DNA of 64,000 bases from Polytrichum commune (lineage: Eukaryota; Streptophyta; Polytrichopsida; Polytrichales; Polytrichaceae). Below the pieces are notes generated by a model that was not told the origin of the DNA, did no database searches, and saw only the letters and a program-made list of their open reading frames with translations. Positions within the stretch are counted from its first letter, which is position 1, and each line of letters begins with the position of its first letter. A program made the translations under genes and the position numbers. Below are positions 1 to 10,659 of this stretch, piece after piece. The stretch is from the NCBI GenBank assembly GCA_950295325.1, contig OX485807.1, forward strand, positions 35,306,440 through 35,370,439, given 5' to 3'.

Positions 1-253
1 GTATTCTAGGCCCCAAATGTTTTTTGAGGTTTGCGGGAGCCCTTTTCAAAGCACTCCTCCATTTTCCTTACCAAATCCACCCTCATGCCCACCATTGTCA
101 TTTGAACCAATGGTATGGTCAAATTCCACTTGCACATGATCCTTGTTCCAATTTGAGCCTCACAACCTTTTGGAAACCCCGGGCTCACCATCATAACCCG
201 CATTTTTGATACCCATGTTTCCCTCAAAGTGCGAGCTCAAAACTTGGAACCCT
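1..253 (-). mobile_element. LTR retrotransposon, leader and start of internal region (runs off window)
   Basis: The sequence left of the primer-binding site at 254-265 must be the 5' leader and first coding part of an LTR retrotransposon transcribed on the minus strand. An open frame runs from 227 down to 6 and off the window edge. Its first real ATG lies a few codons in; the apparent start at 227 is TTG. The peptide is basic and Met-rich. It is where a gag protein would begin, but I do not recognise a domain, so gag is an inference from position only. Confidence 0.5.
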
Positions 254-265
254 GCTCTGATACCA
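254..265 (-). other. Primer-binding site, initiator Met-tRNA type
   Basis: On the minus strand this reads TGGTATCAGAGC, the standard plant retrotransposon primer-binding site complementary to the 3' end of initiator methionine tRNA. It sits two bases inside the end of the LTR, the normal spacing. It fixes both the orientation and the inner LTR boundary. Confidence 0.9.
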
Positions 266-267
266 AA

Positions 268-1268
268 TGTCGCAACCCTTGCTAGGTCCCTTAATAATCT
301 TGCCAATTTTCAATTCTAGCAAAGGTTACGAGTCGCTAACCCTTCGCATTCCGCCATGCTAATGGATAGCTCCTCTTACCCCGGACCAATAGTTCATAGG
401 AGGGAACCAACCCTCCTACTTTGCTTTCGGGACTCACCCCTTAATCGGTAACCCATTTCCCCAATGTGGACTTCCATTCATGGAAGTCCAATCCTATGTT
501 GATCATCGCATTGCCGGAGCAACACTACAACAACCCGAACCATACTAGGCAACTATGGCCTCACAATAGGCCAAAGCCCATGGAGGCCTTGCCGTTCGGC
601 CTCGGGTGGGTGAGGCCACACCACCTCACCCATATAAGCCTCTAGGACTTCACGCGGGGCCCCTACCCCACCGTCAACCAACCTCTTGTCTCTCTACCAA
701 GAGTTGGGGCCAAGTGGACATTTTCCTTTAGCTGCTGGGCCTAGAACCCCCCCAGCAGCTTCAGACCATCATAACTTCCTTGTATGATGTCTGATCATAA
801 CAACCAACCACTCCATGTTCATCTACGCTTCACGTAGATGCCGATGGACTCCTCAGTTGCTCCATTTGAGCAAGTCTTGAGGAAGTTATGCCTATTTGAA
901 CCTTGGCAGTCCCGGGAATCACTCCCAGGCACTGCTGTACCAGGGCGCTGTCCCGGGACAGCGCCCCACTCAAATGGCCATAACTCCTAGCTCACACCTC
1001 CGATTGAGGTGTTCTTTAGCTTTCTAGAATCACCACGCCATGAGCTACGCATAACTCATGGCCTTACCCTTGTGCCTCCTAGTCTTCGTGGGTGGGAGGC
1101 GTTCCCAACGCCCGGGGCCCTCACCCACACTAGGATCACTTGGGCCCTCTCACCAACGGCGCCACAAGTCCCGGGTGTCACTCCGGGGTCCCCCTTGTGC
1201 CCATGGTGTTTCGGGCACTCCTCATGGAGAGGTGCGCGACAGGCTGGGCATGCTACAAGGGCTTGGCA
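268..1268 (-). repeat. 5' LTR of a minus-strand LTR retrotransposon
   Basis: The 1,001-bp segment begins TGTCGCAACC and ends GGCTTGGCA on the plus strand, so it has TG...CA ends with short imperfect inverted termini (CAACCCTTG against CAAGGGCTTG). One end is fixed by the primer-binding site. The other is the point where LINE reverse-transcriptase sequence begins (1269). It is GC-richer than its surroundings. The partner LTR lies outside the window, so age and target duplication cannot be read; TTGTT at 1269-1273 would be the predicted 5-bp duplication. Superfamily (Copia or Gypsy) cannot be told. Confidence 0.75.
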
Positions 1269-2100
1269 TTGTTTAATAACTTTAGCTGTAGTGGTATTAA
1301 TTTGTGCTTTCTATTTAAGAGAAGGTGCGAGATTGATTCCCAAGTATGTGTATGGTTCGTGTTGATCTAAGACTGGTAATGGTTGGTTTCTATAGTTTAT
1401 ATTAGTGGATTGAATCAGGGCTTTGAATGTTATGGGGTTCATTTTGGATTTATTAGGGCATCCAGTAACTGCACACTTGGGTATTCCAAGGTCCATTCCC
1501 GCCCATTCGCAGAATTTGTTTAGTTGTGTTTGTAATAATTTTAATTTATTGGCAATCGCTGCTAGATCATCGGCATATTATGCGGATGTGGTTTTAATTT
1601 TGAAGGTTCCAAAGGTATATCCGTTGTCACCTTGTTGTAACCATCTAACGAGAGGTTTTAAGAATATTAAGAATAAGTAAGGGTTGAGAGTGTCTCCTTG
1701 TATTGTACCTCTTTGAATGGGGATGGGTAGGGTTTTGCCGAAGTATTCTCCAAGATATATAGTAGTGGATTGTGAGTATATATTACCGATGAGGTTTATT
1801 GCATCTATTGGACATCCAAGGTCTTTCATTATGGCTAAGAGTCTTACATGATCAATGGAACCGAAAGCGTTTTTGAAATCAATGTAGAGGATATATATAT
1901 CTTGGTTCGTAAATCTTGCGTCTTCTAATGCTGCAATGAGGAGTTGAAGTTGTCTAGATGTTCCTCTTTCTGCTCTGAATCCTTCTTGGCTATCATGCAG
2001 TATTTGGTATCTTTCACCATAAGCTGAGAGAATAGATGTTAATGTGTTTGTGTATAGTTTGTATCTGGTGTTAGCTAGTGCAATGGGTCTATGGTTAGTA
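1269..2100 (-). pseudogene. LINE ORF2 reverse transcriptase, catalytic half (broken)
   Basis: Reading leftwards, the minus strand encodes the palm of a non-LTR reverse transcriptase. Visible motifs are DFKNAFGSIDH near 1880, QRGTIQGDTLNPYLF near 1700 (the usual GxxQGdxLSPxLF motif) and YADDLAAI at about 1560-1580, the catalytic box. HEPYTYLGINLAPSLK at 1311-1360 is the segment that follows it in this family. In-frame stops interrupt the frame just before YADD and after SLK, where a Trp codon is expected. The frame stays recognisable to about 1265, where the LTR begins. Confidence 0.85.
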
Positions 2101-4000
2101 AGTAGTGATGGATCACCTTTTTGTATAGTAAAACCGTTAGACTAGTTTTCCAAGATGCGGGGATTTGTTTTTGTTTGTAGCAGTGTTTAAATAATAGAAA
2201 GAATAGCTTGTGAAAACGTGGAGGCATATTCTTTAGGATTGAATTAGGAATTTTGTCTGGTCCTGGGGCTTTATTATTTGCTAGGTTTTTGAGGCAGAAG
2301 TCGTATGTTTCTTGGTCAAAGTATGTGTGCAGGGGGGTTTGGGGTTCTCCCCACTGTTCAATCGTAAATCCTTCTAAGTCATGCCATGGATATTGCCTAA
2401 CGCCACATGTGCAGTGTGGTGGATGAATGTTATGATAGTAGCATGTGGGTACTGTTGGACGATTACTGATAGATTGTTGAATGTGTATTTCTTTTGCAAT
2501 ATCTTCAGGATTGGTTAGTATGTTATTTTGTCTATCCGTGATGGAGTCGAGGGGTGAGGTTTCGGAGTGCTTAAAGACTTTCCTATTTATTTTTTTGGGA
2601 CTTTTTTCATACATTTGGCGGTATTTTGATACGGCTTTAAGAATACAGTGTTTGGTGTATTTTGTGGTGATTTTTCTGGCTTCTTTATTGGAGGTTTTTG
2701 CGATAGCGGCTATGGTGTCAATCCATTCATTTGGGGGAGTGCTTGTTGTAGGTGGATGTGAAATTTGCACATGTTGGTGGTTACTGATTTCATTTAAAAT
2801 GGGATGAGTTTGCCAGTGTGGGTTGTTTCTTGCGATGTATATCGTTTTTCTAATAAGATGGTATGTGTCTAGGTGTCGTTTCCATTCTTTGGATAGTTTC
2901 CGTGGTAGGAAGCCACCTTGCTGAGCTGTTCTGTTTGTAAGGGTTGGTATTGGGGTAGCTTTGTAGGTTTTTTCAATGGTTACTGAAATTTTTTCTACAA
3001 TGTCGTCTAATGCTGTACAAGCTTCTTGCCATTGGTCCGGGGTGAGGTTGTTGTGGTTTTCTAGTAGGATGGTTAGTTCGTTGACTTGCGTGGTATTTGT
3101 TTCAAAATATTCTATATTAAATTTCTCTAAGTTTTCCGGCGGGATTGGATTTAGTATTCTAGTTGGTGTAGTATTTGCGGGGGGAGGTGGTCTAGCTATA
3201 AGTAGGTTTTGAGGTATGTGTAAGGCGACTGGATAGTGGTCTGAGTTTAGGTTTATGATTGTATTAGTTGTAGAGGCGAATCTGTTGTTATCTGGTGAGT
3301 TGATATAGAAACCGTCTATAAGGCTGGTTGACGTGTAATTATAACCTCCTTGTCTTGAAAAGTTAGTGTTTGTTGGAATATATTCTAGGTTTAGGGTTGT
3401 AGTGAAGTTTTTCCATTGGATGTCGTCCTCTTGTGGTAGCGTGTGATTGTTGTTATTTTGTCTTCCGGTGAGTGCAATATCTTTATTAAAATTTCCACAT
3501 AAAATGTGCGTGTGGTTAGAGTGCGCAGTTATTTGGTTGGTAATTGTGGTTTTGAGGTAGGGAATGAGGTGGGTGTCATCTACATGTGTGGGCATATACA
3601 TATGTATGATTAGCCATGGCAGGAGTGGATAGTTGTGTATTTTTATTATTTGTAGATAAGGGGAGATATTTGCTGGTGTGGGTATCTTGATAACATTTCC
3701 AGGAAATGCGTATTTGTTATGAATAAGTGTAAGAAGACCACCTCTACCGGGGGTGTAAGGCATTCTTTGTTGTATGCATCTTGTGAGGGCGTGTGTGTTG
3801 TTAAAAATGAGCTTGTATTCAGGGAATTGGTTCTGAATGTATTTTGTGGATTTAGTTGCTGTGAGCTTGGTTTCTTGGATATGTATAATCGCTATGTTGT
3901 TAAATGAATGGTTTATTAAGCTTTGTAGGTTTGGTAAGGCTGTGTTAAGTTATGAGGCATTCCATGTTATTATATTTGTTTCGTGGTTAGTGTTTGTAAT
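2075..4000 (-). pseudogene. LINE ORF2 endonuclease and N-terminal reverse transcriptase (broken)
   Basis: A 562-codon open frame (3763-2075) holds most of the endonuclease and the start of the reverse transcriptase. The endonuclease shows RGGLL near its start, CGNFNKDI (the family's GDFN site, here with Asn for Asp) and SDHYPVALHI, the terminal SDH motif. The reverse transcriptase begins with NNKAPGPDKIPNSILKNMP followed by SWKTSLTVLLYKK, after which a frameshift occurs at about 2115. The endonuclease start, IITWNAS, lies in a separate frame ending at 3950. This enzyme would nick target DNA and prime reverse transcription there; this copy cannot make it. Confidence 0.88.
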
Positions 4001-4625
4001 TGTTCTTGGGGCTGGTGTGGGGATGTTTGGGAGTGCAGGTGGGTGTGAGTATTCATCTATGTTTTCTAAGCACCGGAGTGACTCGGTAATCAGTTTTACA
4101 GGGAGAAAGGGGAATTTCCTTTGGAGTGTGGTTAGTGTAGGTGGAGTCTTTTGGTTGTGGATAAATTTATATAACTCGGTATGTATAGAGTTTTTGGGGT
4201 GTATTATATCTTGGTTATTTTCGACAAATATTGTGTATGGGTGTTGTGTAAGAATGTGTCGCTCGGGAGGGTTGTTAAGGTTGGCTAGTCTAATGATTAG
4301 GGTATTGGTCCATATGTCGTTAAAGTGGTAAATGCGGGGTTGGGCCAATATGTTATTGCATGTGTCTATTGAGGGGTTTATCGTAATGACTAAAAGTATA
4401 TAGTATATGAGTTGATTGGGAATGACTTTGTGTTAGAATGTATTGATGTAGGTATGGATACATGATGGTTGTTTGGTGATGTAGTGGGTGATTCCGTGTT
4501 AGTATGGGAGCGAACATGTTTGCTATGTGTTGGTACTCAGGTTGTAGTTTTATCGTGTTTGGGATAAAATATGTTTTGGCTCTCTTTTTATGTGTGGCGG
4601 GATGTGTGCGTAGGATATCAGGCAT
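4000..4625 (-). pseudogene. LINE ORF2 linker between the 2A-like motif and the endonuclease
   Basis: Two open pieces (4625-4353 and 4348-3950) encode a region found upstream of the endonuclease. The first begins directly after NPGP with PMPDILRTHP and contains KTYFIPNTIKLQPEYQHI. This matches KQYFIPKTLSLKPQYAHL in LINE copy B at about 40800, showing the linker is conserved in the family. It is otherwise low in complexity and unrecognised. A frame break near 4350 separates the pieces. Confidence 0.65.
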
Positions 4626-4685
4626 TGGGCCGGGGTTAGGTTCTATATCTCCACATTGTAATAATGTTAATTTATTGATGAAGAA
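4626..4685 (-). other. 2A-like ribosome-skipping motif in LINE ORF2
   Basis: The minus strand encodes INKLTLLQCGDIEPNPGP, with D-I-E-x-N-P-G at 4649-4629 and the following Pro at 4628-4626. This is the consensus D(V/I)ExNPG|P that makes ribosomes skip a peptide bond between Gly and Pro. It separates the Pro/Asn/Gln-rich N-terminal segment from the endonuclease and reverse-transcriptase part. In other organisms (trypanosomes, sea urchins and others) non-LTR retrotransposons carry 2A sequences near the start of ORF2. Upstream, the same frame is open for about 20 codons before a stop, and the neighbouring frame carries the longer ORF, so a 1-base indel lies near 4720-4740. Confidence 0.75.
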
Positions 4686-5800
4686 GTATCCGTGAACTTT
4701 AAGTAATTTTGGTTTTTCTTATGTGTTTTTTGATATTTATTGAGTATGAACTTAGTTGTAGTGAATATGTTAGGTAAGGCGGGTATTGTGCTTTCTAGTT
4801 GTTTAGTTGAAAAATGTGTACTTGTGTTGTTTTTAGGTTCGTGATTTGTTATTGTGTTGGGTGTCCAGATGTTTGTCAATTGGTATTTGTTTTTAGTTTT
4901 GTGGCGAGGCCGGGAGGCCGAGGCCGTTTTATTCTTTGTAAGAGTGGGCAATCCGCTTTTCCCAGGTGTATAGGGCACTTGTTTGTGGTATTTTGTAGGT
5001 TTATTACTAGTTGTTTGGTTATTACTTTTGACGTGTTTGGTAAGTGATTTTGTTTTGGTTTTTGTTTTAGTTGGAGTATTATTGAATGTTGTGTTTATAT
5101 GTATCTTTTGTATGGTATTTAGTATTAGTTTGTAATATTTTATTATAGCTTTGTTGTTGATGAAGTAGTGTTCGTGATATTGTTTAACTTTTGAGTCGGT
5201 CGTTTGGTGATTTTGTATGAGTGTGTATTTGCTTGTGAAAAATGAGTTAGGTGATATTGGATGGTAGTTGTGTGGCACAGGGAATTTGTTGTTAGTTTTG
5301 GGTTTTGGGTTTGGTGTTGTTTTTTATATTGGTTTTGGTGTTGGTGGTGGTTTTGATGTTGGTATAGTTGTGGGTGATGGTGGTTGTATTGATATCTGGT
5401 TGGGTATTGGTTTAGATGTTGGTATTGGGTTTGGTATTTAGTTTGGTATATGTTTTGGTTTTTGTTTTGGTGTAGGTACTTGTTTTTGTATTTGATTTGG
5501 AGTAGGTATTTGATTTGGTATTGGTATTTGGTTTGGTTTTGGTGTTTGATTTGCTATTTTATTTGGTATTGGTCTTTGAATAGATGTAGGTATTTGGGTT
5601 GGTATTTGATTTGGTGTTGTTGTTTGGTTGGATTTTGGTATTTGATTTGGTATTCGGTTTGGTATATAGTTGTTTTGGTATATAGTATTAAGGGGTTTTG
5701 TTCAAGGGTTGAGATAAATAGTTTAATAAGGTTAGGGGTAAGAATTTTATACGTTGTGATATGTATTGGTTTTATATATTTATGTGTGTGATTAGTTTTC
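4667..5800 (-). pseudogene. LINE ORF2 N-terminal Pro/Asn/Gln-rich region
   Basis: The minus strand first encodes (about 5700-5300) a run of near-repeats of the type IPNQIP(T/K)P, rich in Pro, Asn, Gln and Ile, produced by a degenerate GGTATTTGATTTG-like repeat on the plus strand. A lysine- and asparagine-rich 203-residue open segment follows (5278-4667). Several frame breaks are present. No enzymatic domain is recognised. The region sits before the 2A-like motif and would be released as a separate product if 2A works. Confidence 0.5.
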
Positions 5801-5877
5801 TTTCTATTTTTGGATTTATTGATAAATGTTTCTTGTTTGAGGGGGGTATTTATAAATACCTTTTTATTTTTATTTTG

Positions 5878-7525
5878 TTAGTATCTTTTTGGTATTGAAG
5901 TGTTGAGCTTATTTAGTTTATCGCCATTAGGTCTTCCTTGTCGCTTGATGAATCTTCTTTGTCGAGCATTTCCGAGGAGTCCAAGGCTGCCATGGTTTTG
6001 GTGAGGGCTTGTCGGAGTGTAGCCATCTTTTTTTGAGTCCCCTAGCTGCCTTTTCTGTTGCGTACGTTGCAAAGTTTTTCGCTTGGCTTGTTAAGCGAGT
6101 TTCCATGGTTTGCATCTCATCTCGCACAATAGCGGTTTCTTTGGCCACAGCTTCCTCAACCATTTGGTGTATATCTTTCTTTCTTAGTCCATTGGATGGG
6201 GCATTTTCCATGGCTTCTACGGTGTTTGCTAACGCGGTGTTCATATCATTAAAGTCTAGTCGTGTAAGCTCCTCTTCCGAAGGTTTGGATATTCCATCTA
6301 AACTTTTTGGGTGAGGAGCAAATTCGACGTATTTATTACATATTTTGTGATTTTTTTTTACAAATTTTTTATAGACAGCTGCACTTAAGCATTGCACATT
6401 GCATACACCAGTGAGTTTGCCTTTGTCATCCGTTTTAAAGAAGATGTTTAAGACGTTTTTCTCACCCATACATGCCCTTATTTCGGTTTCAAGGACCTCT
6501 TTAGGCTTTAATCTATTTAATTTTTTTGCAATGAGGATGAGTGCATTCTTTTTAGCTAAATCATCGCCCGAGGGTTTTCCTATCGTAACATCAATGCTTT
6601 CATGCCCGAATGTTATTTTGTTCTTTCTTATATTTTCTACTTGTTCCGGGCTAGTTGCAACGATCCAAGCAAAGTTGTGACTTTCCCCTTTTCGCACATG
6701 GATAATTTCAAAATTGTGCCCTCTATGAAATCCTTCTTTTACCACTTCATCAAATACTTTGTACCATGTCTCATCTTTGATGCTATCAGTGGTAATTTTG
6801 ACTGATAACATCTCGCTTGAGGCAATGGTGTCGTAGGACTTACAAATTTTACCTCTGTGCAATTTATTATCCGGGAGCCGGATAATAAATGGCCTAAGTC
6901 CTTGAAGCATAGGAATACCGTCTTCTTGTATATTTTTTAAGTGTATTTTTGCGTGTCCCGACCATTGTTTGCCTCCATGTGTGCACATTATAGCGATTGG
7001 GTCACATATATCATCACCTAAAGGAATTCTCATTTCATTCAACCTCTTGGTGATGCTTATAAGTGCTTCCTCTTTGGGAATAATCATCTCATCTAACTCA
7101 AAGAATAAAGCTACGTGGTAGTCCATTGCAAAGCCATCACAAGTTTCTATCTCTGAAGGAATTTGTGTGTGGTAATAGTTTTGTTTACCTAGGTTATTCA
7201 TACTAGGCCATAATTCTTGAGGTACATACGGATATGAGACAACACTATCTTGACATTCTAATTCTTCTCCTTCGTACATGCCCATTTTGACTAGCTCACT
7301 AACACTCTTATGCTTTTCTTTTGCTAGTTTGTTGCTTGCATTCAAAGCATTCATTGCTTTGAATCCAAGCCACAACGGGAGGGATTTTTCTTGTGTGCTA
7401 GACCGATTTTTAGTTTTATCCACAATAGTTAGGCATGCATTACTTGATGTCATCTTTTTTGTTTGAGTTACTTCCATATCTTTTACCCCATCCAATGACT
7501 TTTCAAAACTACGAGCATATGCCAT
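5878..7525 (-). CDS. LINE ORF1-like protein
   Basis: A 532-codon open frame starts with ATG at 7525-7523, directly after a splice-acceptor-like TTTTGCAG. It ends at 5927; a second frame (6072-5878) continues a plausible C-terminus, so one frameshift near 6000 is likely. I recognise no named domain. The C-terminal 90 residues (from about KKDIHQMVEEAVAKE) are charged and fit a coiled coil. Position before ORF2 on the same strand and length match a LINE ORF1 nucleic-acid-binding protein, which is the inference. It is much better preserved than ORF2. Confidence 0.6.
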
Positions 7526-7854
7526 TCTGCAAAAGTAAAGTATGTTGTTATTACATGTTTTCGATGTTTTTTCTTTGCTCTACAACCCATTCCCTTTCCA
7601 CTTATAAATAAGTGGGCTTTATAGGGGGGTATTAGGAAGATGTTATTATTTATGTGTGTGTGTTGCTTACTATCATTTACAAAATACCATGCAATTTGGT
7701 TAGATGTTCCTTTAAATGTAGCTATAGCAGTAAAACATGCTTGTGCATAACATTTCCATAGAGTGTGAGAGAGGACGATGTGAGAGTTGTTCCAATATAG
7801 TGTGGTAATGAGCAACCACATGAGAACAAGGCATGATGCGGTTGCACCCTTCAT
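7483..7854 (-). CDS. Small hypothetical ORF with signal-peptide-like start
   Basis: A 123-codon frame overlaps the ORF1 start. It begins MKGATASCLVLMWLLITTL, a basic then hydrophobic stretch typical of a signal peptide, and continues with a short Cys-containing segment (KCYAQACFTAIATF) and a Lys-rich tail. The tail reads into the acceptor-like TTTTGCAG just before the ORF1 ATG, so the true product may be shorter or spliced. I do not recognise the family. It may be an upstream ORF in the LINE leader or a chance frame. Confidence 0.25.
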   Translation of the reverse strand: MKGATASCLVLMWLLITTLYWNNSHIVLSHTLWKCYAQACFTAIATFKGTSNQIAWYFVNDSKQHTHINNNIFLIPPYKAHLFISGKGMGCRAKKKHRKHVITTYFTFAEWHMLVVLKSHWMG

Positions 7855-8227
7855 TTTTTAATCTAACCTAACAAACTAACAGTTCTAAGTGCCTATTACT
7901 AACAGTCTATCTCCTATCTTTGACAAAGAGTTATTATGTGACTGATTCTACTTCTAGGAAACACAAGTGATATGTGCCCAGCTAGTTTATTAGGTATGTA
8001 TCTAAAAGGAATTTTAGCATAGTTTATGTGTGTATTGTATGTGTCTAAGTGTGTGTGAAATCTAATGATTAGGTGTGTGCCTATGTGTGTGGAATCTAGT
8101 GTTTAATTGACTGTGTGCATCTAAGTGTCTATCTGTGTGTGATTTGGGGGTGAGATTCTTACATGGTAGGCAGCGGTGGTAGCAGACTCGGCAGGTATCA
8201 GCAGCTCTCCTTCACAGAATTCTCCTT

Positions 8228-8445
8228 AATTCTTCTGGCAGCAGGTTTCCTCGGTTTCCGGGGCAACACTCTCCTCGGTTGTCTGGGCAACAACTGTCCC
8301 TGCTTTCACTGGGCAGCACACTCCACGGTTTGCTGGACAACACTCTACACTGCAGTACTCTTCTCGGTCTCCTGGGCAACACTCTTCAAGCCTTCTAGGA
8401 TTTGTTGGCACCAACTCTCCTTAGCTCGCCGGGCAGCAATCTCCC
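8228..8445. repeat. Degenerate ~24-bp tandem repeat (GGCAACACTCT type)
   Basis: Seven or eight diverged units of the form GGGCAACACTCTCC then TCGGTTTCCT follow each other. They belong to the GC-richer block upstream of LINE ORF1, unlike the AT-rich sequence on either side. Confidence 0.6.
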
Positions 8446-8589
8446 CGATTTCCAGACGGCTCTCTTCCTCGAATCTCCGGTTGCGAATCACCTCGGCCTT
8501 CCTCGTGATGGCTTTTGTTGTCTATAAGCGGGCATGGATATTGGGTCACAATTCTTCCTCGCAGTGGGTGTGATCTGTTAATTAGATCA

Positions 8590-9003
8590 GGGATTTCGGC
8601 AGTGCTTGCAAACGTTTGGCAACAGCGTGGTGCTCTGAGTATCTGATGGCAGCAACTAATCTGCAATGTTTAATCTAAGAGGGCCATCTAATGTCGGCAG
8701 GAGCTTCCGGCAGAGTTTCGAGGTCTAAATCTCTATCTCCGCGATGTACATACTATCAGTAGGGAGGTCTGTATACTTCGGGGATCTGTTATTTTGACTA
8801 GGGATTTCAGCAGTGCTTCTTCTAATGTATGGCAACAGCGTGGTGCTCTGAGTATCTGTTGGCAACAGCTAATTTGCAGTGCTTAATCTAAGGGGACCGT
8901 CTAGTGTTGGCAGTAGCTTCCGGCAGGATTTCGAAGTCTAGATCTATATCTCCGCCAAGTACTCACTATCAGTAGGGGGGTCTGTATACTTCGAGGGTCT
9001 GTG
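8590..9003. repeat. Tandem duplication of ~211 bp
   Basis: Copy 1 (8590-8800) and copy 2 (8801-9003) both run from GGGATTTC(G/A)GCAGTGCTT through GCAACAGCGTGGTGCTCTGA and CTATCAGTAGGG to TCTGTATACTTCG. They differ at roughly a tenth or more of positions. In the LINE leader such repeats could act as promoter monomers, as in mouse L1; that is inference. Confidence 0.75.
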
Positions 9004-9100
9004 TTTGTCGGCGGCAGAGATCGCAGCGATGTATTCGCTGTTGGTACTGTAAGGGAGGTCCTAGATCTACTAGAGACTATATGTTTGCACTTTCTAAGAT

Positions 9101-9290
9101 CTGAGATGACTGCCGCATCAAAGTCTTCGAGGTACAGCAGCGGCAATCTGAGATGACTGCCGCATCAAAGTCTTCGAGGTACAGCAGCGGCAATCTTCGC
9201 AGCAGTAGCGATCTTCGTAGCAGCAATCTTCGCGGGAGCAGCAATCTTCGCGGGAGCAGCAATCTTCGCGGGAGCAGCAATCTTCTCAGC
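9101..9290. repeat. Short tandem repeats (47 bp x2, then 18 bp x3)
   Basis: CTGAGATGACTGCCGCATCA starts two identical 47-bp units at 9101 and 9148. Then GCAATCTTCGCGGGAGCA occurs three times in perfect succession at 9223, 9241 and 9259, with degenerate units either side. The open frames here are by-products of the repeats. Confidence 0.85.
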
Positions 9291-9299
9291 AACGGTAGT

Positions 9300-10659
9300 C
9301 TTCAACAGCATCAGCAGTCTTCGCCGCAGCAGCAGATGGCGTTGTTGCTAGCGTGTTCAGAGTAGAGACGTTTTCGGAGTAGAGACCGTGAGATCTGGAT
9401 GCAACAACGGCGTTTTCCAGCAACAGCAGCACTATATGATAGTTTTTTTCAGAGTAGAGACGACGAGATCTGGTAGTAGCAGCAGCGTAGCTCTTCCTTG
9501 GTAATGTTGCTAGAGGCTTTTGGGAAGAGAAGATGAGGTGGTTGCGGGAGCGGGGGGGGGGCTATATATTATGTGGCGAGTTAGGGTAAGCCGCTACCGG
9601 CGCCCTTTCGGAACCTGAGAGGTGGGTGGCCAGGAGAGGAGTTTCCAGGAGCAACGGATAGCTGCCGCTTCGACTCTAGTTCCCGCTCCTTACCTCCGGC
9701 AGCCTCTCGGCTCCTGAAAGAGCCGCCCCAACCTAGAGAGAAGTCACTAGTATCTAAGCCTACACGGAGGAAACATAACCAAAATAATCACTCTATGAAC
9801 ATCTAAGCTCAATTCGATTCTCAACTCTTGTGTTTTAGAACACATTGGATAGCAACAAAATTCATTTTTGTGTTTAGGATCACATTGGATAGCAACATAA
9901 CTTAGAAGTATTATACCTTGAACAACATTTACAAGACATTTACAAGGTGTTCATCCATGTGCCGGCAAAGTTTAGCAATTTTGCAACTTTGAGGTCTTCG
10001 AGAGCCGTGAGTTGAAGTGGACAAAATCCAAGAGCATTAGATGAGATCTGATGCTACCATGAAGCGCCCCTCGTTGTCTCCCTAGTGAAATTCCATAATG
10101 AAATTCCATAAGAATACCCTAGAACTCCGAAAACCACAAGCATACCACTAGAACTCAGAAAACCGCACACAACCACAAAATGCACGTCAAGAACTTCAAC
10201 ACCAAATCCTGCCTCACAAGCAGCGTTGCATTGGTGCAAGCAACCCTAGGCAACGCACAAAGCAAAGAACACCAAAACCCTCATCATCCAAATTTTTCAT
10301 TCGGGAATTTGGATTGAAAATGGATAGTTTTTCATCCATTGACCACCATAAAATGCATTGTATACCTCTGCCTCAATATTTTTTTCTCTACCTACTATTC
10401 CCAACCCTATTTTAGATTGAAAGAATTAGATAAATTAATGCATTATATGGTACCCTTATTTTTTTATACACACAACTTTGTAATTGAAGAGGTGCTTCAT
10501 TATATCGAAGAATTGTATAAATTTTATCACAAATGAATAAAAAATACCCTACATTCTTTCTCACATGGTTTAATAAATTTTCGCGAGTGCCCTCCCCGGG
10601 ACTTTATGTGGGATGATAAGCAAATCCACATTGTGCTCATAGCCATTTGTCTCTTGATT
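9300..10659. other. Spacer, no gene recognised
   Basis: 9300-9750 is GC-rich and continues the LINE leader, with an imperfect inverted repeat between about 9595 and 9735. From 9750 the composition turns AT-rich. I see no coding frame with recognisable content. Confidence 0.4.

Larger units (their letters stand above)
1269..7525 (-). mobile_element. Non-LTR retrotransposon (LINE copy A), disrupted
   Basis: A LINE lies on the minus strand with ORF1 at 7525-5878 and ORF2 from about 5800 down to 1269, where an LTR element cuts it before the RNase H and zinc-knuckle end. Its coding order is ORF1, a Pro/Asn/Gln-rich ORF2 N-terminus, a 2A-like motif, an apurinic-type endonuclease and a reverse transcriptase. 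Several frameshifts and stops show it is dead. LINE copy B at 36251-40849 shares the region just upstream of the endonuclease, so both belong to one clade. The leader upstream of 7525 contains tandem repeats and may be its 5' UTR. The clade is uncertain: an RNase H domain and a separate ORF1 fit the L1 or I groups. Confidence 0.85.

Noticed and set aside
1009-1370. Plus-strand ORFs in the LTR
   Set aside because: They cross the LTR/LINE junction at 1268 and are antisense to both elements.
2481-4331. Plus-strand ORFs of 62-164 codons over the LINE
   Set aside because: They lie antisense to the reverse transcriptase and endonuclease, are Val/Cys/Phe-rich artefacts of its base composition, and match nothing.
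5450-5791. 113-codon plus-strand frame rich in Trp, Tyr and Phe
   Set aside because: Translation of a simple-sequence repeat; the minus strand reads as the Pro/Asn/Gln-rich ORF2 N-terminus.
9077-9365. LLLPRR- and SNLRGS-repeat peptides
   Set aside because: Both strands are open only because of the 18-bp and 47-bp tandem repeats.
9595-9735. Imperfect GC-rich inverted repeat as a MITE
   Set aside because: Arms match too loosely and no target duplication flanks them.
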